Positions 1 through 7,257 of a stretch of DNA of 64,000 nt are shown here, in pieces (positions within the stretch are counted from its first letter, which is position 1; each line of letters begins with the position of its first letter). Source of the DNA: Brachymonas denitrificans (GTDB taxonomy: Bacteria > Pseudomonadota > Gammaproteobacteria > Burkholderiales > Burkholderiaceae_C); NCBI RefSeq assembly GCF_907163135.1, contig NZ_CAJQUA010000001.1, positions 2,371,001-2,435,000 of the forward strand, written 5' to 3'. The translations under genes and the position numbers were made by a program. The notes below the pieces were generated by a model. That model saw only the letters and a program-made list of their open reading frames with translations, was not told the origin of the DNA and made no database searches.

Positions 1-44
1 CATGCTTACCACAACATACGGGACTTTGGCGACTTCCTTTCCGT

Positions 45-120
45 GCGACTGTAGCTCAGTGGATAGAGTATTGGCCTCCGAAGCCAAGGGTCGTGGGTTC
101 GATCCCCGCCAGTCGCGCCA
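45..120 (+). tRNA. tRNA-Arg (anticodon CCG)
   Basis: A complete 76-nt cloverleaf can be read. The acceptor arms GCGACTG (45-51) and CAGTCGC (110-116) pair, the anticodon stem TTGGC/GCCAA (71-75, 83-87) encloses the loop CTCCGAA with anticodon CCG at 78-80, and the T-arm carries GGTTCGATCC. The CCA end is encoded at 118-120. It is the likely integration target of the element that follows. Confidence 0.97.
103..113. other. candidate attL core in the tRNA-Arg 3' end
   Basis: The 11 bases TCCCCGCCAGT in the T-arm/acceptor region recur exactly at 13277-13287, about 60 bases beyond the right-hand integrase-arm repeats. P4-type integrases usually recombine within tRNA 3' ends. The identity is short for an att core, so the right copy may have diverged; this is inference. 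Confidence 0.45.
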
Positions 121-152
121 CAATTCAATCCAGCATAGTCCGATGAAGTCCG

Positions 153-187
153 AAAACCCGCATGTCTCCTAGGCTTGCGGGTTTTTT
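153..187 (+). terminator. Rho-independent terminator after tRNA-Arg
   Basis: AAAACCCGCA (153-162) pairs with TGCGGGTTTT (176-185), and the run of T continues to 187. It lies 33 bases after the tRNA CCA end and should end the tRNA transcript before the integrase gene. Confidence 0.85.
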
Positions 188-221
188 GTTGTCCGAAGTA
201 GTCCGGCAAGGGACAATGACA

Positions 222-293
222 TACCGTCACTTTGACGGTACTTTTGACGGTACCGGCCAGCAGGCGGCAGAAAAGTACCGTCAGATACCGTCA
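222..293. repeat. left integrase arm-type sites (TGACGGTA octamers)
   Basis: TTTGACGGTA occurs at 231-240 and 243-252 (12-base period). Inverted copies TACCGTCA lie at 222-229, 276-283 and 286-293. The same tandem pair with the same spacing is found at 13195-13216. Position between the tRNA core and the integrase start suggests integrase/excisionase binding and possibly autoregulation of the integrase gene. Confidence 0.65.
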
Positions 294-315
294 CCCAGAT
301 ACCGACAAAGGCACT

Positions 316-1536
316 ATGGCACTGACAGACACGGCAGTAAAAAACGCACGGCACAGCGGCAGCGCGGCAGGTGACAAGCTATCGGATGGCGGCGGCATGT
401 TCCTGCTGGTGAAGGCATCCGGCAAATACTGGCGCATGGACTACCGCTTTGCCGACAAGCGCAAGACGCTTGCGCTGGGTGTCTATCCGGCTGTATCGCT
501 GGGGCAGGCACGCAAGGCGCGGGAGAAGGCGCGGGAGCTGCTGGCGCAGGGCATAGACCCAAATCTGCACCGCAAGGCCGAGAAGCTGCAGCGGGCGGCT
601 ACGCTGGAAAACAGTTTTCAGTCTGTGGCTATGCGCTGGCTGGATCAGTGGAGCATTGGCAAGACACCCCACACCATTGATTACACGGTCAAGCGGCTGG
701 AGCGTGACGTGTTTCCTATCGTTGGTGCATTGCCCATTGGTGAGGTGACTGCACCCATGCTGATTGCCATCGTGAAGAAGGTAGAAGAACGGGGCGCACT
801 GGACATGGCGGCGCGTGCGCTATCGAACTGCGGGCAGATATTCCGGTATGCCGTGGCGCATGGCATCACGGACAGCAACCCGGCCAGCTTCATCAAGCCA
901 TCGGACGTGCTGCCGCAGCGCAAGGCCAAACACCACGCGCGGATCACGGCAAAAGACCTGCCCCAGCTACTGCGGGACATGGATGACTATCAGGGCAGCA
1001 TCCTGACGCGCATCGCCATGCAACTGATGGCCCTGACGTTTGTGCGTACTGGTGACTTGATCGGGGCACGCTGGGATGAATTCGACCTGGTGGGCAAGCG
1101 CTGGGACATACCGGCACACCGAATGAAGATGGATACCCCGCACATCGTCCCATTGGCACGGCAGGCGCTGGTGCTGTTGAGAGAGCTGCACACGATCACC
1201 GGGCGCAGTGAGTGGCTGTTTCCGCATGAGAGCAACCCACGCAAGCACATGAGCAACAACACGGTGCTGTATGCGCTGTACCGCATGGGCTACAAGGGCA
1301 CCATGACGGGACACGGCTTCAGGGGGCTGGCTTCCACGATCCTGCATGAGCAGGGGTTTGACCATGCCCACATCGAACTGCAACTGGCCCACTCTGACCG
1401 CGACGAAGTAAGCGCAGCGTACAACCATGCCACTTACCTGACCCAGCGCGGCAAGCTGATGCAATGGTGGGCCGACTACCTGCAGGCACGCCGGGCGGAT
1501 AACGTCATCGTGCTGCCCAAGCGCAAGGCGGGATGA
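316..1536 (+). CDS. int: P4-type tyrosine integrase
   Basis: This 406-residue site-specific recombinase should integrate and excise the element at the adjacent tRNA-Arg. The N-terminal part (about 1-90) is the DUF4102 arm-binding domain (GDKLSDGGGMFLLV, YPAVSLGQARKAR). A core-binding segment follows, then the catalytic domain with the first Arg in LTFVRTGDLIGARW, HIVPL, the H-x-x-R motif in GHGFRGLAST, His in LQLAHS and the Tyr nucleophile in AAYNHATYL. The ATG at 316 is preferred because AAAGG precedes it by six bases and family members start near MALTDTAVKN; the frame extends upstream to 232 without family similarity. No truncation is visible. Confidence 0.95.
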   Translation: MALTDTAVKNARHSGSAAGDKLSDGGGMFLLVKASGKYWRMDYRFADKRKTLALGVYPAVSLGQARKAREKARELLAQGIDPNLHRKAEKLQRAATLENSFQSVAMRWLDQWSIGKTPHTIDYTVKRLERDVFPIVGALPIGEVTAPMLIAIVKKVEERGALDMAARALSNCGQIFRYAVAHGITDSNPASFIKPSDVLPQRKAKHHARITAKDLPQLLRDMDDYQGSILTRIAMQLMALTFVRTGDLIGARWDEFDLVGKRWDIPAHRMKMDTPHIVPLARQALVLLRELHTITGRSEWLFPHESNPRKHMSNNTVLYALYRMGYKGTMTGHGFRGLASTILHEQGFDHAHIELQLAHSDRDEVSAAYNHATYLTQRGKLMQWWADYLQARRADNVIVLPKRKAG

Positions 1537-1569
1537 GCGCATGTTTGACCCCACCCCTCTTTGTTTTTC

Positions 1570-1685
1570 GGGGTTACACGGGTTACACGGGTTACAGCGT
1601 TGATTTTATTGATGTTTTCCTGTAACCCCATGGCAAAACGCTGGGGTTACAGGGGTTACACGCTGGGGTTACAGGCGGGGTTACA
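1570..1685 (-). repeat. GTAACCCC repeat element, left copy (inverted)
   Basis: This non-coding stretch holds GGGTTACA at 1571-1578, 1580-1587, 1589-1596, 1643-1650, 1652-1659, 1665-1672 and 1677-1684, and an opposite TGTAACCCC at 1621-1629. The opposed copies 1622-1629 and 1643-1650 can pair around a 13-base loop. Read on the minus strand it matches the plus-strand elements at 10328-10450 and 12985-13072, including the spacer that resembles TCAATGAAATCAACG. The role is unknown; an iteron-type replication site is one possibility. Confidence 0.8.
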
Positions 1686-1773
1686 GGGCGCTATCCATGG
1701 CGTGGTGTTGCTCCGCCAGCACGCCGCAGTAAATGGGTAAGATGCAAGCATCCATCCACCGTAGGGAGATGAA

Positions 1774-2598
1774 ATGTTTGGCTGGTTTTCGAGAAAGATA
1801 TTCGGAAGCAAACCAGTGGACGCCAGAGAAGCGAGTGAGCAAGAGCCAATGCTGCGGCAGCGCGCCAAAGAGTTGGCAATCGCGGCAGGCCCAAAGGTAA
1901 CGCTTCAACGCGAAGAAGCTGCGTTTACCTACACGATGAAGAGTGTGCAAGGCCTATCAGAGAGAGAAAAGAGCGAGATTTTCAGCATGGTGCAAAGCTG
2001 TGGAGGCTTTGGCTTGCCGCACAACTACATGGAGCCTGTTTTTCAGCGGTATTTTGCCGAACGGCCATGGGCATGGTTGGAGATTGCCGAGTGGCGAACC
2101 ATTTTTGACAAGGCCCGATTGTCTACTCCACTTGATTTCCCAGAAGTATGGGAGATAGACCCCGCCAAGGTTAGCGTGCAGGTGTCGCGCGAGGAAGCGC
2201 TGGAACAACGTACCGTGGCAGAGCTAAAGGAAACTCTTGCAAAAAATGCCATTCCCTTTCGTTCGGGGGCAAGAAAGGCTGAGTTGGTTCAGCTCTTGGC
2301 TGAATCTGGTTGCTCGGAAGTTGACCGTTTGTACTATCAGTTCCAAGAGCAAAAGCGGCGCTCTGGGGGCTACGGCCTCTATAAAAAATTGATGCGATGC
2401 ATAAATTTACGCGCCATGGGATTGGGTAGACGGAGCGCGGCAGGGAATACGTTCATCAAAGAGGAGTTAGTAGTTTTTGATACGACTTACGCTAATGTCA
2501 TAGAACGATATTTGGCAGGAAATCCTGACGCGATGCTGCCACTATTTCCCGGGGATCACAGCTTCTTCCATGTGCAACTGAATTTTCGTCAGAGGTGA
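1774..2598 (+). CDS. unknown protein with SAP-like motif
   Basis: The 274-residue product is not recognised as a whole. Residues about 148-182 (RTVAELKETLAKNAIPF, SGARKAELVQLL) look like a SAP helix-extended-helix motif, a fold that often binds DNA. The C-terminal part is rich in basic and aromatic residues. The start is supported by AGGGAG about six bases upstream of the ATG. Base composition is clearly more AT-rich than the chromosomal genes, which suggests separate acquisition as cargo next to the integrase, where satellites often carry defence genes. A defence role is only a guess from position. Confidence 0.7.
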   Translation: MFGWFSRKIFGSKPVDAREASEQEPMLRQRAKELAIAAGPKVTLQREEAAFTYTMKSVQGLSEREKSEIFSMVQSCGGFGLPHNYMEPVFQRYFAERPWAWLEIAEWRTIFDKARLSTPLDFPEVWEIDPAKVSVQVSREEALEQRTVAELKETLAKNAIPFRSGARKAELVQLLAESGCSEVDRLYYQFQEQKRRSGGYGLYKKLMRCINLRAMGLGRRSAAGNTFIKEELVVFDTTYANVIERYLAGNPDAMLPLFPGDHSFFHVQLNFRQR

Positions 2599-2795
2599 TG
2601 CTAAGGTGCGGCCACTTACGTGAGGCTTTTCCCCCGGCTTCCCAGCGAAATGCGAGGATGCGCTTGCCCAATCTTGCGCCTGCCTGTGCATCACCCCCGC
2701 TGGCTAAGTCGGTAAGCTAACCCACCAAAACTGCTCACCGAGGCGGTTCTTTCATGCCATGTCCAATGCCCTTTGACAGGCACGTGGGTGAAAGA

Positions 2796-3017
2796 TCAAT
2801 CTTTCGCCGGGCGCAGGTACGCGGCGTGCAGGCGCTCCACTTCCAGCAGCAGAGCCAGATGCTTGCCGACCCATTCCGGGATCGGCACGCCTTCAGTGCG
2901 CCAGCGGCTGGGCGTATTGCGATGCAGGCCAGTGGCGCGGCAGAAGTCAGAAACCTTCCAGCCCAAGGCGTGCAGGTGGGCGTCGAAGTCTTGAAGGGTG
3001 TAGGCGTGTTGCGTCAT
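2796..3017 (-). CDS. small HTH DNA-binding protein
   Basis: The 73-residue protein contains a helix-turn-helix-like segment (WKVSDFCRATGLHRNTPSRWR) followed by EGVPIPEWVGKHLALLLEVERL, a layout seen in small phage and island regulators and antitoxins. It reads leftward, away from GTTATGTG/CACATAAT repeats that lie just upstream (3045-3089) and could be its operator. No clear ribosome-binding site is seen. It could be an element repressor, but no target is known. Confidence 0.65.
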   Translation of the reverse strand: MTQHAYTLQDFDAHLHALGWKVSDFCRATGLHRNTPSRWRTEGVPIPEWVGKHLALLLEVERLHAAYLRPAKD

Positions 3018-3695
3018 GGTGTGATTCTAGGCTATTTTTTCCCGGTTATGTGCTTTATTTGACGATAGATTCACATAATTAAACATAACGCTCGTTGTAT
3101 CAAGTATGCAAAGTGGACAACTTTCTGCACACTATCGGGAATAGTCAATGCAGACGCGGGTTTACCGATGTTATGCACAATGCCCACCATTTAGGCACAT
3201 CAACGGGAAACCAAACGATCCGGCACCAGAGGCAGTTATCCACAGGGGCCCACCTACTGGAATCCCCGAAATGTGCGGTTTTTGATAGGTTGCGCCAATG
3301 GCGGCAAGAATCGACGCCAGCCTAAAACGTCAGGGCGTCATCGACCTGGTGCTGGCGGCGGGTTTCTTGAGTCCCTAAAAAGCGCAGTGCAGATTCTGGC
3401 GGCTCAATTTTGAGCCGCGAGATGCGGCAGGATCAGCAAAACGCAAAATTGCGCTCAGCCCAAAAATGGGCTTAGCACAGTCCAAAAGTGGACAGTCCCC
3501 AGCGCGGGGGCACCTTGGTACACCTGAATTTTTGGAGCCTATAAAAAGACCGATGCACAGATTTGAGCATCGGCAGGGCGATGTGCGAATCTGCATATCG
3601 GGAGCGGCACCATCCAGCCGAAGCTAGTCCCTGCACCTGGTGTTGCAGGCAAAAGAAAAGCCGCACGATGGCGGCTGCTGTGGGGCTGGGCGGGA
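3018..3695. other. gene-poor region with a cluster of short hairpins
   Basis: No convincing gene is seen in these 678 bases. From 3399 on there are four consecutive small palindromes: 3399-3418 (9-bp arms), 3442-3453 (CGCAA/TTGCG), 3458-3471 (GCCCA/TGGGC) and 3480-3493 (GTCCA/TGGAC), each with an A- or T-rich centre. A fifth, CCGATGC/GCATCGG, lies at 3550-3573. A 26-codon reading frame at 3298-3378 begins ATGGCGGCAAGA but is too short to call. TTTTGATAGG at 3280-3289 repeats the half-site found upstream of the toxin-antitoxin pair. A structured RNA, origin or regulatory region is possible. Confidence 0.5.
3045..3089. promoter_or_regulatory. candidate operator upstream of the small HTH gene
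   Basis: GTTATGTG (3045-3052) is opposed by CACATAAT (3072-3079), and a further ACATAAC lies at 3083-3089. The sites are in an AT-rich patch with promoter-like TTGACG at 3059-3064. Placement directly upstream of the leftward HTH gene suggests autoregulation; this is inference. Confidence 0.4.
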
Positions 3696-4157
3696 TCAGG
3701 CGGGCACTTGATCGCAATCTTCAATGGTGCTTTCCCAGCCCTTGCGCGATTCCTGGATGACGATCTTCTGGTTTACCAGCCGCTCCACTTGGTTGGTGCG
3801 CTCCATCACCCGCCGAATCGGCACGTTGCCTTCGGCATGAGCAGCGTAGAGCAGACGCAGCAGCTTGTCTGCCCAGCGCGGCACCTTGCAGTCCTTTTCC
3901 CAGCGGGCAACAGTCTGCGCGTCAACGTCCAGAAGGTGGCCCAATGCCGATTGCGAGGCCAGCATGCCAGCGCTGCGCACATAGCGAAATTCAGCACCAG
4001 TCATGTGGCTGGGCTTCTTGGTGAGCGCCAAACACACCGCTTTGGTCAGTCCTTCTTGATCGTGAATCGCCACGGCTTCGCCAAAGCGCGTCATACGCAC
4101 TTCATACCCATTTGCAAGCCATACATTGCGCAGGCCGCCGTCTTTGTACTGGATCAT
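3696..4157 (-). CDS. HTH antitoxin-like protein (second gene of TA pair)
   Basis: The 153-residue product carries an XRE/HigA-type helix-turn-helix at about residues 58-92 (GMLASQSALGHLLDVDAQTVARWEK), which explains likely DNA binding and autoregulation of the pair. It follows the DUF4258 gene on the same strand with two bases between stop and start, and AAGGA inside the upstream gene end serves as ribosome-binding site. Toxin-first order with an HTH partner is typical of higBA/mqsRA-like modules. Neutralisation of the upstream protein is inferred from this layout. Confidence 0.75.
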   Translation of the reverse strand: MIQYKDGGLRNVWLANGYEVRMTRFGEAVAIHDQEGLTKAVCLALTKKPSHMTGAEFRYVRSAGMLASQSALGHLLDVDAQTVARWEKDCKVPRWADKLLRLLYAAHAEGNVPIRRVMERTNQVERLVNQKIVIQESRKGWESTIEDCDQVPA

Positions 4158-4159
4158 GG

Positions 4160-4468
4160 CTATTCCTTCGTTATGTCAATCACGGTCACGATGACCAATT
4201 CCGGGGCGGGATACTCCACGTTCACCACTACCGCTACGTTCATGCCTGCCACATAGCGCACCATGCGGCAGTTGAGCCCCCCATGTCTGATGTCTGGTTC
4301 GGGCGGCAGATTCATGCGCCCCTGCAGCAGCACATCGAACACCATGGGGCGGTTGACGTGGCGCTGGCGCATTCGCACATCTGCATGATCAGTGAATGCC
4401 ACATTGGCACTGTCTGCGGCCATTCTGCGGATGTGTTTTTCAAGTTGGGGGATGCTTGGATCGGCCAC
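4160..4468 (-). CDS. DUF4258 domain toxin-like protein
   Basis: The 102-residue protein has the DUF4258 pattern: FTDHADVRMRQRHV with His and Arg residues spaced as in the family, an LLQGR segment and a hydrophobic C-terminal strand pair (AVVVNVEYP, VIVTVID). Family members are commonly paired with HTH antitoxins, and several are thought to be RelE-fold-like. The start is a GTG at 4468 with AGG six bases upstream. It sits directly after a perfect inverted-repeat operator and directly before the HTH gene. Toxicity is inferred, not shown. Confidence 0.7.
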   Translation of the reverse strand: MADPSIPQLEKHIRRMAADSANVAFTDHADVRMRQRHVNRPMVFDVLLQGRMNLPPEPDIRHGGLNCRMVRYVAGMNVAVVVNVEYPAPELVIVTVIDITKE

Positions 4469-4473
4469 GCTTA

Positions 4474-4520
4474 CCTATCATTTTGATAGGACATCATACT
4501 GAAAACGGTATGCCCTATCA
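4474..4520. promoter_or_regulatory. operator of the DUF4258/HTH pair
   Basis: CCTATCA (4474-4480) and TGATAGG (4484-4490) form a perfect inverted repeat with a TTT centre just upstream of the GTG start. A third CCTATCA lies at 4514-4520. TA antitoxins normally bind such repeats to repress their own promoter. A matching TGATAGG half-site also occurs far downstream at 3283-3289. Confidence 0.65.
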
Positions 4521-4693
4521 AACGTCCTTACATTCTGTTGGCCTTCTATTGTCAACCCGCTACACTGGACGCTTATACAGCCCACCATGGGCGAACGATT
4601 GCCAGCCCCTACCGTGGATTGATCCCCACGGCCAGACCTGCACACACCCCGGCAGGCGGGGGCTGGCACCTTGTGCGGGGTGTTGGGGTGAAT

Positions 4694-5347
4694 ATGGCGC
4701 ATCACAAGATCGACTTGGCGCACTTCCGAAGAACCAATATATGGGCGCAGCAGCAATTAGCGCTGACAGCGATAACTGACGGGGAAAACGGCGCGGAACA
4801 GCAGGCATTCCACATACTCGCGGGGCTGGTTCTGGATGACGGCGCAATCCATCCGCTTTTCCAGCAGGTAATGAATTTGCTGATGGTCGAAATCGTTCTA
4901 ACAGGGCGGCTGCCTTATTCCAAAGCGGGAAGGCCAAAGCACGATGACGCTCATATAGATAAAACCCTCATCGCGTGGGAATTTTTCGATATGCGCGATG
5001 ACGGGATGACATATCAGGAAACGATGGATGAGCTGGTAAAGCGTCACCATAAGGGTGAGCGTCACCTTGCGCGTATCGTCAAAGATCACAGCACACACTT
5101 GCCAAAAACTAAGGAGGAGAGAGACCAGCGGCGTGAATTTTTGCGAATGGGCGCCCGTTTTGATGCTGAGGCGAGAAAGGAGGCTGCAGAGCGTGGGGAG
5201 GTGTACGAAACCTTTTTAGAGCGAATGGGCCGGAGAATTGAAGAAATGCGGGCAGAGGCCATGAACCGCGATGTGTTGGCCGAACTGGATAAAAAAATGG
5301 ATGCCGCGCTTGATCGAATTGCCGAGATGACTGCTGACAAAAAGTAG
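4694..5347 (+). CDS. unknown protein with central HTH-like and C-terminal coiled-coil segments
   Basis: The 217-residue product is not recognised. A central segment (DDGMTYQETMDELVKRHHKG) has the look of a helix-turn-helix in a recombinase or replication-initiator-like context. From about residue 145 the protein is a long, highly charged helix (KEERDQRREFLRMG, RRIEEMRAEAMNRD) that probably forms a coiled coil. ATG 4694 is chosen because GGGGTG precedes it; the frame stays open upstream to 4538 without persuasive sequence. Lower GC than the chromosome suggests cargo acquired separately. Confidence 0.6.
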   Translation: MAHHKIDLAHFRRTNIWAQQQLALTAITDGENGAEQQAFHILAGLVLDDGAIHPLFQQVMNLLMVEIVLTGRLPYSKAGRPKHDDAHIDKTLIAWEFFDMRDDGMTYQETMDELVKRHHKGERHLARIVKDHSTHLPKTKEERDQRREFLRMGARFDAEARKEAAERGEVYETFLERMGRRIEEMRAEAMNRDVLAELDKKMDAALDRIAEMTADKK

Positions 5348-5442
5348 ACCTGTTTTATTGTCAGTGACATAGCGGAATCACTCTTAGAAACTGCATACCG
5401 TGCCTCATCGGGCGGTATTGCAGCAACTGGCACAACCTGCAA

Positions 5443-5473
5443 TGCCGTCCTTCCATGAAAGGATCAGACGGCA
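5443..5473 (+). promoter_or_regulatory. leader hairpin covering the AlpA-like gene ribosome-binding site
   Basis: TGCCGTC (5443-5449) pairs with GACGGCA (5467-5473), and an inner CCTT/AAGG pairing is also possible. The hairpin ends at the base before the ATG at 5474, and the only good ribosome-binding site (AAAGGA, 5458-5463) lies inside its loop side. It could reduce translation of the regulator; inference from pairing only. Confidence 0.4.
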
Positions 5474-5725
5474 ATGCAGAAAGCAGCCACCAAACCGATT
5501 CACGCGCCACAGCGTGAAGTCACCACCAGCCACGACACCCAGCCCCACTATGAGCGGGCGAAAGCAGCAGCGCGTTTCCTGAAGATCAGCGAAACGACGC
5601 TGTGGCATTGGGCGAAAACCCGTGACGATTTTCCCAAGCCGATCAAGGCCGGAACCCGCGTCACGCTGTTTGACCTGACGGCGATTCAAGCCTGGCTGCA
5701 AGGCCAGACGGAGGGTGCAGCATGA
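5474..5725 (+). CDS. AlpA/Vis-like transcriptional regulator or excisionase
   Basis: The 83-residue protein has the AlpA/MerR-like winged HTH plan: AKAAARFLKISETTLWHWAK, then DDFPKPIKAGTRVTLFDLTAIQAWLQ. In P4-type satellites and islands such proteins activate late or replication genes or help excision. It is the first gene of the rightward run of overlapping genes and overlaps the next gene by four bases (ATGA), so the two are probably translationally coupled. The hairpin ending at its ATG may control its expression. Confidence 0.85.
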   Translation: MQKAATKPIHAPQREVTTSHDTQPHYERAKAAARFLKISETTLWHWAKTRDDFPKPIKAGTRVTLFDLTAIQAWLQGQTEGAA

Positions 5726-6024
5726 GCAGCATTCCGCACCATCACACCACGCCGGAGAAACTGCAGGCGTTGGTGCAGATTCTCAAGTCCTACCCCAGCG
5801 GCAGCGCGGCAGCGCAGCGACAGCGCATCATGGCGGCGCTTGCGCTGTTTCCCTGCACCAGCAGCGAAATGCAACGCCACCTGGACTGCTACGACTGCAA
5901 TGCACGAATCAACGAGCTGCGCCACAAGGAAGGCCGCAAGATCGGCATGGCATGGGTGCAGCAGGAAACCGAAGCGGGCGAGTTGCACCGCGTGGGCCTG
6001 TTCTTTTTGGAGGCCACAGCATGA
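5722..6024 (+). CDS. small winged-helix-like island protein
   Basis: The 100-residue product has a probable helix-turn-helix in the middle (RIMAALALFPCTSSEMQRHL, then ARINELRHKEGRKIG) and a C-terminal strand segment ending LHRVGLFFLEA. Comparable small phage proteins regulate replication or lysogeny, but no specific homologue is recognised. Start and stop overlap the neighbouring genes by four bases each, which places it firmly in the operon. Confidence 0.75.
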   Translation: MSSIPHHHTTPEKLQALVQILKSYPSGSAAAQRQRIMAALALFPCTSSEMQRHLDCYDCNARINELRHKEGRKIGMAWVQQETEAGELHRVGLFFLEATA

Positions 6025-6440
6025 GGACCACCAAAAAGAAAACCGCCTGGAGCTGGGGAGCTGTGCAGGCGGCCATCGAATCGCATCTGGTACGGCATTC
6101 TGCCATCTACGGCTATGCCTGTACAGCAGCGGCAGCCATCGCGCTGGCGACTTGCACGAGCCTGCCCGTACATGCCACAATGACCCCGGCGCAGAAATGC
6201 GCTGGTGCTAGTCACACCAAATCTGTAGCGGTTGCTGCCCCCACCGTTAAGCGGGGTTTTGTCATGCCTGAACACCTGGCAGGACGTGGTGTATCCACGG
6301 CCAGCCGTCACGGTTACGGGCGTGGGAGCGCCTATCCGCAAGGACGGCGGCACGGCTACGGACGTGTGACTACACCCACGCCCACCCTATGCGCTAGTCA
6401 CGCAAAAGGGGGCTTCTTCAACGTTCCCGTAGGAGCCTGA
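6021..6440 (+). CDS. possible Ash/Icd-like phage protein
   Basis: The 139-residue frame overlaps the previous gene by four bases. The end ASHAKGGFFNVPVG and the low-complexity Arg/Gly-rich middle (RHGYGRGSAYPQGRRHGYGR) are reminiscent of Ash- or Icd-like frames of P4/P1-type immunity regions, which overlap regulatory RNAs. The frame contains GCTAGTCAC twice (6207-6215 and 6392-6400) and a CCCC/GGGG hairpin with TTTT at 6238-6259. The frame may therefore be partly a by-product of a regulatory RNA region. Protein function is unknown; I am unsure it is a real protein. Confidence 0.4.
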   Translation: MRTTKKKTAWSWGAVQAAIESHLVRHSAIYGYACTAAAAIALATCTSLPVHATMTPAQKCAGASHTKSVAVAAPTVKRGFVMPEHLAGRGVSTASRHGYGRGSAYPQGRRHGYGRVTTPTPTLCASHAKGGFFNVPVGA

Positions 6441-6443
6441 ACC

Positions 6444-6755
6444 ATGACAACCATCACCCGCGCCAACGGCGCAAGCATCCCCACGCCTGAAGGCGTCACT
6501 ATCGATCACGTATGGCTGACGCTGACCACCAGCAAAGCCGGTACCAGCATCAAGCGCCGTACCGACGCAATCGACATGCTGACAGAGCGTGCAACGCAAC
6601 TCCACGCGCTGCTGCTGCAGACGTGTGGCGCATCCCGCGACAACTTCACCGGCCAGCATGAAAGCATTCAGGAAGCCACGCTGTGGCTGGCCTGTTCTGT
6701 TGCTGAAGAAGTCAGTGCACTGGCCGAAGCGCTGGCAAGTGGAGGTGCAGCATGA
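6444..6755 (+). CDS. unknown small island protein
   Basis: The 103-residue product is not recognised. It is mostly helical, with a charged central helix (RRTDAIDMLTERATQLHALLLQT) and an acidic C-terminal half. Its stop overlaps the start of the next gene (ATGA). It belongs to a set of four consecutive small genes between the regulator genes and the replication genes, a place where satellites keep accessory control genes. Confidence 0.7.
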   Translation: MTTITRANGASIPTPEGVTIDHVWLTLTTSKAGTSIKRRTDAIDMLTERATQLHALLLQTCGASRDNFTGQHESIQEATLWLACSVAEEVSALAEALASGGAA

Positions 6756-7033
6756 AGGCGCCGACCACTTCCACGACCCCGGCCAGCAATGCCGAATTCT
6801 GGTGTGAGGAGCGTCAAGCCATCGCATTGGAAACGCTGTACCAGATCGAGCAGATGGCCGAGATGCTGAGGCTGCGCGCTGAATTTGGCGATATGGACGC
6901 ACTGCAATATGCAAGCCGTGCAGCAGCTAGGGCCATTGCAGAGCTGGCCTGCAACGCCATGGCGGCGATCAATGATGAGCTGACCACTATCAAGAGCATG
7001 GAATACCAACTCGGCAAGGGGGGCGCAGCATGA
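6752..7033 (+). CDS. unknown small island protein
   Basis: The 93-residue, largely helical product (ETLYQIEQMAEMLRLRAEFG, AAARAIAELACNAMAAI) is not recognised. It overlaps both neighbours by four bases and ends with GKGGAA, much as the previous protein ends with ASGGAA; this shared tail reflects the ribosome-binding site (GGGGCGCAGC / GGAGGTGCAGC) of the next gene being read as codons. Confidence 0.7.
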   Translation: MKAPTTSTTPASNAEFWCEERQAIALETLYQIEQMAEMLRLRAEFGDMDALQYASRAAARAIAELACNAMAAINDELTTIKSMEYQLGKGGAA

Positions 7034-7257
7034 GCAAAAGATCGGAATTCCGACTCAGCACCCTGGGCCTGGAGGGGCTGCAAATCGAGCTGAACACCGC
7101 CAAGGAGCGCATCGCCAGCCTGGTGTCCCTGTTGAATGATGAAATCGACAGCCACGCGATGGATGCCAGCGACAAGGCACGCATGTACGCGCTGGCTTGG
7201 GCCATCGAGCAGCAGGCGGGCGAGCTGCCGAAGCTGGTGCAGGAGGTGCAGACATGA
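7030..7257 (+). CDS. unknown small island protein
   Basis: The 75-residue product is not recognised. It is predicted to be helical with a heptad-like pattern (GLEGLQIELNTAKERIASLV), suggesting oligomerisation. Four-base overlaps on both sides fix its start and place it in the operon. GGAGG near its end is the ribosome-binding site for the next gene. Confidence 0.7.
   Translation: MSKRSEFRLSTLGLEGLQIELNTAKERIASLVSLLNDEIDSHAMDASDKARMYALAWAIEQQAGELPKLVQEVQT

Noticed and set aside
6-230. Minus-strand frame containing GATGGDRTHDPWLRRPILYP
   Set aside because: This is the well-known spurious translation of a tRNA gene read on the opposite strand.
2596-2760. Weak AACTGC/GCGGTT hairpin as terminator of the SAP-motif gene
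   Set aside because: The stem has a mismatch and only three T follow; too weak to list.
3095-3325. 76-codon plus-strand frame in the hairpin-rich region
   Set aside because: Cys- and His-rich composition, no ribosome-binding site and no recognisable motif; probably chance.
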